From positions 2,046,001 to 2,110,000 of the forward strand of contig OY762937.1 in the NCBI GenBank assembly GCA_963667005.1: 64,000 nt of DNA, in the 5' to 3' direction. This document shows, in pieces, positions 36,435 through 46,600 of this stretch. The translations under genes and the position numbers were made by a program. The DNA comes from G963662605 sp963667005 (lineage in GTDB: Bacteria; Bacteroidota; Ignavibacteria; Ignavibacteriales; Ignavibacteriaceae). Each line of letters begins with the position of its first letter. The stretch's first letter is position 1. The notes under the pieces are model-generated. The model was not told the origin of the DNA. It searched no databases and was given only the letters and a program-made list of their open reading frames with translations.

Positions 36435-38375
36435 ATGAAAACCGGAATGAGGCTGTTTTTTATGCTGTTCTGCATAGCAATACTATTTACTAGTTGCACC
36501 AAGGATGAATCACCTACCACTGCCAATAATCAAACACAGGATGCACAGGGTTCAAAGGTAAAATCTGATGAAGCCTATCAATTTGTTGAAACTGAAATGG
36601 GGACGATGCTCAATGGTAACTTTTCAACTCTTAAGCAATACGATCAATTAAAATTTTCAAGTGCGTTGTCACTTTATAAACAGGCGATAGAACTTGATGC
36701 CAATAATACTGATGCCCTGTTTGGGGCAGCGGTAACGCAAATTTTATCAGCCTATTCGGATACGGCAATTAACTCTCTTGTAAAGGACGTTGATTCTTCC
36801 CAGGGTGTAAACTCCTCAACATTCGGTGATTTGCGGCATCTGTTTAAAATACCGGGTGGCTCAGGAGACATACAAATGTCGGGGAGTATTGCTGCTGCAG
36901 GCGTCACAAGCAATTTTTTAATTGCATTAAACAACCCGCCCTTGGTAAATAGAATACAAAGAGTTCTCGGTGATAATTTGCTCCCGAAGGTGCAATCGGC
37001 GATTGATTATCTTTCGAAAATTGATACGATGAAAAGTTTTAAGTTTACTATTTCAGGAAAGATGCAGGGGGATGTTTCGTTGCAACCGGTGACCATATAT
37101 CCAACGGAGGTGTCATTTCTAAATTCTATGCTGCATTTTTTAAAATTCAACATACTGACACTACTGATTTATAAATACGACTTGGCTGATTATTCACAAT
37201 CGACATTGCTTAACGCATTGAACCAAAACAACGAAACATTTTTCGTACTTCAATCCGATGGTAAGGATAGAGCCGCTTCTGCAAAATCTGAATTTAACAC
37301 AGCCATAACTAAAGCTCAGCAGGCAATAGGTCAGCTAAAAAATCTGTCTGGGACAAAGAGCGATGCAGTTATCAAATTGGGGAATGATGGATTCAGACAA
37401 AGAGATGTAGATACTTTGTCGGTATATTTAAACAAAGCCCAATCTGCGCTTTCAGGAAATTATATAGTGAATCTGAAAAACGCGGATTCTGATGGAAACT
37501 CATATTCGGTGACTGTAAATCTTTCAGCTTTCTTCTCCAATCCACCACAAAATCCGAAGAAAAATCTTATCCCCGCCTATACTGTTTCTGCAGTAGGCGA
37601 AAAAGATATTCACTTCGAATATTCAGCAAGTTCTTATAACGACTTTACTTTTCCTGATCCGACAATGGGTGGTTTATTTCCCAATATGACTCAGGCGACA
37701 CTAAAACGCCTTTTGCGCATAGATAATTTTTATAGTTTCACTCTTGAAGGAGAAATCATATCACCTGCGGCACCCTATTATTCAGGCTCTCAATTTGGTG
37801 GAGCTTTAGTTAAAATGGTAGTAAATGGCAAAACATATACAACAACTGCCGATTATTGGGGGTATTACAATTTGATTGTTCGGGATGCTTCTTCAACTCC
37901 CCAGCCGATCTCCAGTTTGAGCATAACTCCGCAAGGGCAAAATGTAATTGAATTACAAAATATATGCACTGCAAATTTTGCAGGAGTCCAAGCGAAGAAA
38001 TCAGTGTATTGTCCAATCCGTCCGATTCCTCCACCCTCGGTTTTGTATGTAAGTAAAATAAAAAACTCAAATGTGTGGTATGTTTCGCTTACCTGGACTA
38101 TTCCAAATATCTATTACTATTCAAGCGATTATTGGTCGGCCGGTTATATTGTTCAACGAAAAACAAGTTCAACGCAATATGCAAATGTATCGGTTACTTC
38201 AACGTATTCGAGCAATGGCTTTTGTGCGCTTGATAATGGATATACTTCAGGAGTTGTAAATACGTATAGAATAAAAACAGTTCCAGGAAACTCTTTTTCC
38301 GCGGGCAGTTGGTATCAGCTTTTTTATGTTAATAAACTGGAATATTATTCAAATGAAGTTTCCATTACACCTTAA
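36435..38375 (+). CDS. Large lipoprotein of unknown function
   Basis: A 646-residue protein with a lipoprotein signal (LFTSC, then TKDESPTT). The first 100 residues include a TPR-like helix pair (ALSLYKQAIELDANNTDALF). A mostly helical region follows, and residues about 535-640 read like a fibronectin type III domain (KNSNVWYVSLTWTIPN, GYIVQRKTSS). I do not recognise the whole protein. It is followed by a hairpin and then by a gene for a beta-barrel candidate in the same direction. Confidence 0.68.
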   Translation: MKTGMRLFFMLFCIAILFTSCTKDESPTTANNQTQDAQGSKVKSDEAYQFVETEMGTMLNGNFSTLKQYDQLKFSSALSLYKQAIELDANNTDALFGAAVTQILSAYSDTAINSLVKDVDSSQGVNSSTFGDLRHLFKIPGGSGDIQMSGSIAAAGVTSNFLIALNNPPLVNRIQRVLGDNLLPKVQSAIDYLSKIDTMKSFKFTISGKMQGDVSLQPVTIYPTEVSFLNSMLHFLKFNILTLLIYKYDLADYSQSTLLNALNQNNETFFVLQSDGKDRAASAKSEFNTAITKAQQAIGQLKNLSGTKSDAVIKLGNDGFRQRDVDTLSVYLNKAQSALSGNYIVNLKNADSDGNSYSVTVNLSAFFSNPPQNPKKNLIPAYTVSAVGEKDIHFEYSASSYNDFTFPDPTMGGLFPNMTQATLKRLLRIDNFYSFTLEGEIISPAAPYYSGSQFGGALVKMVVNGKTYTTTADYWGYYNLIVRDASSTPQPISSLSITPQGQNVIELQNICTANFAGVQAKKSVYCPIRPIPPPSVLYVSKIKNSNVWYVSLTWTIPNIYYYSSDYWSAGYIVQRKTSSTQYANVSVTSTYSSNGFCALDNGYTSGVVNTYRIKTVPGNSFSAGSWYQLFYVNKLEYYSNEVSITP

Positions 38376-38414
38376 GGCAATCCGGTGACAATTTTAAAAC
38401 CCGATGTTATATTG

Positions 38415-38444
38415 TTTGGGGGTAAGATTAGTCTTGCCCCCAAA
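38415..38444 (+). terminator. Strong hairpin after the 36435 lipoprotein gene
   Basis: Arms TTTGGGGGTAAGA and TCTTGCCCCCAAA (13 pairs, one G-T) with a four-base loop, 40 bases after the stop. The sequence behind it is not T-rich, so it may act as a weak terminator or protect the mRNA end. Confidence 0.6.
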
Positions 38445-38479
38445 TGTTATCCCGCCAGTATGCAAATTGCAATCAGTTT

Positions 38480-39889
38480 ATGAAAGGCAAATATTGCAAA
38501 GATACATCCTTTAAAAAATGCGGTTTCATACAACCACTTGCCTTGATCGTATTCTTCATATTCATCAACTCAAAAGCACAATCGCAAGACACAAGTCAGT
38601 ATTTTCCGCAGCTTCAATGCAGAGGAGGCGGCAATATATATCGTTTATTTTCCGAAAGTTCGGATTCGAAAAACGTTGAACTTAATGGTACAAATTACGA
38701 TTTGCAATATCTATGTAAGTATGCTGCGTATGATGTCGGGATTACATTCGGCAGACAAGATGTGCGTTTTAGTAACATCAATAAAAAGAACGGGTTGGAA
38801 GTAGCACTGCATGGTGCATTCGATTATGCGAAAATGGACTTCCATTGTTTGCCGGGGATATTTAATTTCGGTTTAAGTATGGAAATGATGAGGATGGATA
38901 GTTTGCATTTTTTTGATTATTCATCTGCTATAGGAATAAGATTACAAAGATCTGAGTTGCCGACATACGAGGTTAAAGTCGTTTCACGACATCTACCATT
39001 TTTCGGTGAAACTAAATATGATTCAATTGACGCATTATTAGTAACCCCCATCAACCTCATTCATGTCGAACATCGCTTGCGTTATACAGGTTCTCGTATT
39101 ATGACATCTGTTGCTTATTCGAAAATATTTCCACAGTCGGACGATAATGATTTTACGTACACACAAAAGAATCAGTCAAATGTTGCTGCATGGATAGTAG
39201 ATGCCGAATATACTGCAACGGATTACAAATTATCAGCAAACTATAGAAATCTCGACCTCCGCTCTTCAATTGATTTGTTAAGCAGAGGACTTGAATATGG
39301 TAATTTCAATATAACAGGGATTCATTACTATTCATGTGGTGCCAAGTATGAAAAAAACTATTCAAATAATTGTAATCTTATATTGACGGGGGATTATTAT
39401 CATATAAGTGGGAAATTGGTAGGGCATGTAGAGTCCTGGCCATTTGCTACTGTAATTCAATCACTATTTGCCAATCGGGAATATCTACGAATGAGTGGTT
39501 CTGCGGCACTGGAAGCTCTTTCAGTAACCGGCAGCATCCCTCTTAGTTACTTGAGAATAGCACCGACTTTAACTTTTTGCAGAATAGTCCCGGACTTCTC
39601 ATTTGAAACTTGGCGGCCCGAATTTTTAGTTTTTGGTATGTCGGATTACTCCCGCTCGGAAATGAATTTTAAGGAGATGGGTGCCGGGTTGATTAAAGTG
39701 CAAGTAAATTATGAAGGAAGACTATTCTTGTTAAAACTCGAAGGGACCCAATTATTTCCGGTATATTCAATTAGCAAATCAGAACGTAGCGAAAAACAAC
39801 CAATTTCAAATGCCGGCACTACAAGCGTGGCCAGACACGTGGTTGATGGGGGGCGGTGGTTTGAATTTAATATTGGTATTAAGTTCTGA
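38480..39889 (+). CDS. Probable outer-membrane beta-barrel protein
   Basis: A 469-residue protein with an N-terminal hydrophobic export signal (LALIVFFIFINSKAQS). The mature sequence is a series of amphipathic strands (AAYDVGITFGRQDVRF, GLEVALHGAFDYAK, LLKLEGTQLFPVYSI) and ends in WFEFNIGIKF, with a terminal aromatic residue typical of barrel proteins. No named family was recognised. The ATG at 38480 is preferred over 38444 because it gives a normal-length signal. It may pair functionally with the preceding lipoprotein. Confidence 0.68.
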   Translation: MKGKYCKDTSFKKCGFIQPLALIVFFIFINSKAQSQDTSQYFPQLQCRGGGNIYRLFSESSDSKNVELNGTNYDLQYLCKYAAYDVGITFGRQDVRFSNINKKNGLEVALHGAFDYAKMDFHCLPGIFNFGLSMEMMRMDSLHFFDYSSAIGIRLQRSELPTYEVKVVSRHLPFFGETKYDSIDALLVTPINLIHVEHRLRYTGSRIMTSVAYSKIFPQSDDNDFTYTQKNQSNVAAWIVDAEYTATDYKLSANYRNLDLRSSIDLLSRGLEYGNFNITGIHYYSCGAKYEKNYSNNCNLILTGDYYHISGKLVGHVESWPFATVIQSLFANREYLRMSGSAALEALSVTGSIPLSYLRIAPTLTFCRIVPDFSFETWRPEFLVFGMSDYSRSEMNFKEMGAGLIKVQVNYEGRLFLLKLEGTQLFPVYSISKSERSEKQPISNAGTTSVARHVVDGGRWFEFNIGIKF

Positions 39890-39971
39890 GTATACAGAAA
39901 TATTTAAGGCTGTTTACCGCCTGATAAACAAGAAACCAAACTAAGCCAAAGATGACTCTAGAGTCGGTTAT

Positions 39972-40445
39972 TTATTTTTCTACTACTACGATTGTCTCTG
40001 CTATCCGATCATGTACTGTTCTTCGGTTCGGATTAATGAAAAACTGCATAAATCCGAATCCGAATTCCAATATTGAAGCACCATAACCTAACGCCCGTTC
40101 GAGTGACTGCCACAAAGTTATACGCGAATGGGTTAACGAGACAACTCTGATTTTTAACAGCTTTTTGCCGATGGTCTTTCCATTTCCAAAAAATGTGGCT
40201 AATCCGAAATAAAGAAGTGAGGCGGCAATGCTGTACCAATTCTCGAAATTAAAGTTAATTTTTATATCATCTCCCGCTTTGAAACTTCCATTAATGTACA
40301 TATATCCTAAAAGCACTACAGACGAAATGATTACTGCTATGAATAAGTCTATCAAATAAGCGAAGGCACGTCTGCTAAACGGAGCCAAAGTTACTCCATC
40401 AAGCTCATGCATTCTGGCTGTTTCATGGGGGTTATAATTTTTCAT
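39972..40445 (-). CDS. RDD family membrane protein
   Basis: A 157-residue inner-membrane protein with three hydrophobic spans. The first has the RDD pattern (FSRRAFAYLIDLFIAVIISS), and later parts are FGNGKTIGKKLLKIRVV and NPNRRTVHDRIAETIVV, which match the family ends. RDD proteins are thought to be transporters or membrane adaptors; some act in Na+/H+ antiport. It stands alone on the leftward strand. Confidence 0.87.
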   Translation of the reverse strand: MKNYNPHETARMHELDGVTLAPFSRRAFAYLIDLFIAVIISSVVLLGYMYINGSFKAGDDIKINFNFENWYSIAASLLYFGLATFFGNGKTIGKKLLKIRVVSLTHSRITLWQSLERALGYGASILEFGFGFMQFFINPNRRTVHDRIAETIVVVEK

Positions 40446-40674
40446 TGAGCCCTGATCATTTCATTAGAATTAAAAAGACAAATATCATAATAAATGCACT
40501 TCTCTCCAATAGTAGCAAGGTTTGTGATATACATCAAATTGCTTATATCAGGAGCCTAAGGTATGTAAAAATGCATTCCTCTTGAATAAGAATTCAAATA
40601 TTTTACGTAACTTTAAAGTCCATCTTTTGTGTTATTGGAATAAAAATAGTTTGTCAATTAAAACACACGGTCTT

Positions 40675-43600
40675 ATGAAGAACTTTTTACTATCGTTTAT
40701 CGTCTTTTTCATCTTGCCGGCCTCTATATTTGGCCAATCAGACTCGTATTATTCTACTATTAACCCTGCAAATTCTTCATTTATTACTGATTTGGAGGCT
40801 CGAATCAGGTCGCCGTATACAAAAATCTCATACGATCAATTTGATGAGACGAACGTAGCGAATTTTGCATCGCGTGATACGGTAATCAGTGGAACCACCT
40901 ATGGCGTATTTACCGATGTTTACAGCGGTGAAAATTGTGTATACACTAAGCCGTTTGCATGGGGCAGCACCTATAGCCGTGAGCACACCTGGTGCCAGAG
41001 TTGGTTTCCTGTTGCAAGTACCTCGAACGAATATTATTCAGATCAACATCATTTGTTCCCTGTCCAGCAAAACCACACCAACGTAGTCAGAAGTAACAAC
41101 CCGCTGGGTATTGTCAAAACAATCTCCTCCAGTTTTATGGAAGCAAAGCTCGGCAATGATTCAACCGGAAAACTGGTGTATGAACCTCGTGCGTGCCACA
41201 AAGGCGATGCCGCAAGAGCACTTCTATACATGGCTGTGCGTTATAATGGAGTTTATGGAGATTGGTCGTTTAATTATCTCAACAGTAATTATCTGGCATC
41301 ACAGCAGCAGGACGTAGCCACTCTGCTCAAATGGAATAAGGAAGATCCGCCCGATAAATGGGAAGTCGACAGGAATAATTATGTGCAATCTATTCAACAG
41401 AATAGGAATCCGTTTGTTGATCATCCGGAATACGTCAATTATATAAACTTTAACGATATTTCTAAATTATCTCCTTCATATGCCACAGAACCGACCTTTG
41501 GTCCAAGTAATTTGGTGGTTCAGAAGGGAGCTAACTCAATCACCATCAGTTGGAGTAATGTTACCTCAGGTGGTCAGTTGGCAAGCGGATATGTATTGGA
41601 AGGATTTACAACAAATACATACTTTATCCCGATTGACGGTGAGGTATATACGAATGATACGCTCCTGTCAGACGGCGGTGCAGTAGTCAGCATCACCAAT
41701 AATGGGACCCAATCATATACCTTTTATAATGTCGATACATCACTTACCTATTATTTCAGAATGTACACTTATAACGGGGACGCCACTTTACGAAATTATA
41801 AAACTGACGGATACGGCAACTCATTTAATTTGCTTCAGCCTTCAGGCGGTGAGAGCATATCGGCAAGCGGTACATATAAAATTATTTGGTCCAGCTTGAA
41901 TATTACAAATGTGAAATTGGAATACAGCACTGATGGTGGAACCAATTGGACCACAATTATTGCTAGTACACCTGCGAGTACCGGATATTACACATGGACT
42001 GTCCCATCTGTTGTATCTTCAAATTGCAAAGTGAGAATCAGCGACGCGAGCACATCATCGACAAACGCTGTTAGCGCTAGCACATTCTCAATAACGCAAT
42101 CCTCAAGTTTTGTTTCGCTGAGTTCACCGGTTGGTGGCGAAAGTTGGCAGGTATCTTCCTCGCATAATATTACATGGACGTACAGTGGTGTAACAAATGT
42201 AAAACTGGAATACACGACTGACAGCGGCTCAAGCTGGAACACGATTATTTCTAGTACCGGAGCAATTGCAGGAAGCTATAGCTGGACTATTCCCAATGCA
42301 GTTTCTGCAAATTGCAAAGTCAGAATCAGTGATGCAAGTAACTCTGCAACTTCATCAGTGTCCACAGGTGTCTTTTCCATTATTGCTGCGCCTGTTTTAA
42401 CTTTGACATCACCAGTAGGAGGAGAGAATTGGGTCGGAAATTCCTCACATAACATTACTTGGTCAAGTACGAATGTTAGTAATGTAAAACTGGAGTATAC
42501 AACCGATAGCGGTTCGAACTGGAATACCATAATTTCAAGCACAGCCGCTTCAGCAGGCAGCTACAGCTGGACGATTCCGAATGTGAGTTCAACCAATTGT
42601 AAGGTGCGGGTAAGTGATGTCTCCGGCGGTGCCGCAGCTTCTCTTAGTAGCAGCGTTTTTACCATCACGCAAATTGTGGCGGCTATTTCCTTAACATCTC
42701 CGGCAGGAGGTGAAAGTTGGGCCGCTGGTTCAAGTCATAATATTACATGGACAAGCAGCAACATCACCAACGTAAAATTAGAATATACAACGGATGCAGG
42801 TTCAAACTGGACAACGATAATTGCCAGTACTGCAGCCTCCACGGGCAGTTATGGCTGGACTATTCCGAATGTTAGTTCTACCAATTGTAAAGTACGGGTA
42901 AGTGATGCAAGCAATGCATCAACAAGTGCAACAAGTGCGAGTATATTTACAATTACTCTGACAACTTCTTTGAGTTTAACATCTCCGGTAGGCGGTGAAA
43001 GCTGGGTTGGCAGCTCAAGTCATAATGTAACGTGGACAAGCAGCAACATCACTAATGTAAAATTAGAATACACCACTGATGCAGGCTCAAACTGGACGAC
43101 AATTATTGCCAGTACTGCGGCTTCTGCCGGCAGTTATAGCTGGACTCTCCCGAATGTCGCTTCAACCAATTGTAAGGTGCGGGTAAGTGATGCAAGCAAT
43201 GCATCATCAAGTTCAATAAGTGCAAGTGTTTTTACAATAACACTTTCTTCATCTCTAACCTTAACTTCTCCGGTAGGGGGTGAAAGCTGGCTGCAGTCTT
43301 CAGTACATAGTATCACATGGAGCAGCAGCAATGTCAATGCCGTAAAATTGGAATACAGCACTGATAGCGGTTCGAGCTGGACAACAATTACCGCTGCAGT
43401 TGCTGCACCGGGTGGAAGCTATTCGTGGACACTTCCAACTGTTTCATCAACAACCTGCAAAGTACGGGTGAGCGATACCAGTAACGCTGCTCTTAATTCA
43501 GTTAGCACTTCTGTATTTACTATCACTGCTTCGTCCTACGTCTCACCGGCGAATTTTGGAGCAGGGTTGACTCTTACACAAAATTTTGACAGCCTTGGTG

Positions 43601-46600
43601 TCACCGCAATTGCGACTTTGCCTTTCAGATGGAAAGTTGATAAGAACACAACGGTGCGAACTGTGGGTACGTATACTTCTGCAGTATCTGCAACTGAGCA
43701 ATATGCAGGAAACACTATGAGCTCGACTGCGGCCAATGGAATCTATAATTACGGGGCAGGCACGGCAAACTCAGCTACTGATAGAGCAGTCGGAGGGCTT
43801 TCATCTTCGTCAAGTAGTAAGAGTGTCAACATTTATACGGCCTTGACTAATGCCGGCGTAGGAAATTTATCCGGGCTTCAGATAAGTTATGATATCGAGA
43901 AGTATAGAACCGGAACCAATGCAGCAGGATTCAGTGTCCAAATGTATTATTCAACTGATGGCAGCACGTGGACAAATGCCGGCACAGACTTTCTGACCAG
44001 CTTCGCTGGTGATGCTACAACAGCCGGATATGCCTCCGCACCTGGAACAACCTCAAGTGTAAGTAATAAAACATTGGCGGTGTCTGTATCATCTGGCTCG
44101 ACAATTTATCTGGCATGGAACTACGCGGTGACAAGCGGAACAACTACTACATATGCTCAGGCATTAGGATTGGACAATGTAAGTATTACCGGACTCTCAA
44201 CGTCTGCGGCTCCAACAACTCAGGCTTCCAATATTTCATTTTCAAGTGTTCAGACCACACAAATGACAGCATCATGGACAAACGGTAACGGTGCAGGCAG
44301 AATTGTTAAGATGAATAAGGCGAATAGTTTCACCGCACCTACCGACGGTGTTACTTACACAGCCAATAGTACTTACGGCGGTTCCGGTGAACAGGTTATA
44401 TTCTCGGGGGCCGGCAATTCGCTGACCTTAAACGGACTCACGGCTTCAACAGCGTATTATTTTAAAGTGTATGAATATAACGGAACAGGGAGCAGTATTA
44501 AATATCAAACTGCTGACGCTACGAATAACCCCAATACTCAAACTACCGCAGCTGTGGTAATTTCGGCAGCATCAGATATTATTGCGAATGCTGCGTTTAC
44601 TACACCGGCAAATATTAATTATACACAGTATCAGGACACAAGTCTTTCATCATCATCGCTTGAAGTGGCGAAGTTTGATATCAGAGATGGCGGTGCTGCC
44701 GCTGATGCAGATTTATTTGGCACCACACTCACTTCCATTACCTTTGGTATTACCAATCCGGGTAACTTGCGCAAGGTTGGAATTTTTGACGGAACTACCA
44801 AGTTGGCAGAAACAACTGCTGCATCTTCAATTACGTTCAGTAGTTTATCTCTTGCCGCCACCGATGGCTCTATTAAATCATTATCATTAAGGGTAAGTTT
44901 CCTTTCTTCAGTAACGGATAACCAGCAATTTGCATTTACGGTTACATCTGCAAGTGCCTTGACCGGCGGTTCGCAGTTTGCAGCTGCAGACGCAGGTGGT
45001 GCTGTCAGTTCCACATCCGGGAATGCGAATAAGGTAGCTGTAACGGCAACAAAACTTAACTTCGTGCAACAGCCCGGTGATGTCATGACCGGTAATTATA
45101 TCACTCCTGCAGTTACTGTTGAAGGAATAGATAGTTTTAATAATCGTGATCTTGATGATACGGAATCTGTTACCATCACAGCTAATGGTTCGGTTTTAAC
45201 CGGCTCTCCGGTTTCAGTTTCTCCGGTTTCAGGTCTTGCGACATTCAGTACTCTGGCATTCAGTTCTGCCGGTAGTGGTGTTTCTCTGATTGCTAATGCG
45301 TCAGGTTTAACCGGGGCAACAAGTACAACATTTACTGTCCAACCGGCTGGAACCTACACATGGATTGGAAGCAGGTACGCTAATTGGACTGATGCAGCAA
45401 ATTGGTCACCTGTAAGAACGACTCCTTCAACATCGGACATTATGCAGTTTAGTAACGGTGATAGTGTTATCGTAAATAGCGTGCCAACGCAAACGATCGG
45501 CAAACTGTTGATTTCGAATAATACGAGAGTGAAATTACGTGCTGCCGCGGCTGTTACGCTGACGGTGGGGAGTGCATCCGGTCAAAATTTCAGCGTGGCA
45601 TCAGGCTCAACCTTAAATCTTGGTTCTACTGCTGCAATTAGCCTGGCCTTGCCGACTGGTACAACCGGAATCGTCGCTGGAACCGTGTTGTGTGATAGTG
45701 CGGCTCATAAAATTCTACCGACCGATAGTGCTGCGTTATCCTTCCAGAGCGGTTCAATAATTACGCAGAACTGTTCCGGAAATCTCTTTGGTAATACAGG
45801 CACGGCTAATGTTGTTATGTTCGAGAATGGTTCAACACTCGTATTTAAAACCGGCAGCAATCCGTTTGCCCTAACAGCTCCGAACTCAAGAATAGTATTC
45901 AAAACTGGAAGTACCTATCGGCATGAATCATCAAACAGCCCATCCTTAGTGGGACGTGTTTATGCAAACTTCGAAATGAACAACGCATCAACTATCACGA
46001 CAACAAGCAGTGGAAATTTCACCTGCGATAATTTGAAAGTAACTGTCGGTGTGCTTAATCTGAATATAACCGGAACGATAAAGATAAAAGGGAATATCTC
46101 AGTCGCGAACGGCACCACGTTGAATTTTGCTCCTTTGGCTTCAGCAACGATCTCCTTGAATGGAACTGTACCGCAGACCATATCCAATGCAGGCACATTG
46201 AACTTCGGGACCTATGCCGGTTTGGCTGTAAACAACAGCACCGGTGTAACTTTGCTTTCCGATATCAGATTAAAAAACGTTCTCACTCTTACCAGCGGTA
46301 CGCTGACGCTCGGTTCGTCAAACCTGTACTTGGATACTAATGCGACGATCAGCGGAACATTTTCGAATTCGAATATGATCATTGCCTCCGGAACAGGCAG
46401 TGTGAAAAAACTGTTGCTTAGTGCTGCTCCTCATTCATTTACATTCCCGGTTGGAGACAATACTGGGTATTCGCCGGCGGTGTATACTTTGAACAGCGGT
46501 ACATTCACTGGTGATACCGTAAGTATAAGAATCATTTCCGGGAAGAATACGAATAATAATAATCAGACTGATTATCTAAACCGTAGTTGGGCGCTGACCT

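Noticed and set aside
41824..43530. Regular 285-base repeats considered as a CRISPR-like or satellite array
   Set aside because: The repeats stay in one long reading frame, code for Ig-like domains, and have no spacer structure.
44582..45086. Frames of 102 and 151 residues in other phases of the giant nuclease gene
   Set aside because: They are by-products of the biased codon use of a Ser/Thr/Ala-rich protein; no start signals or family patterns.
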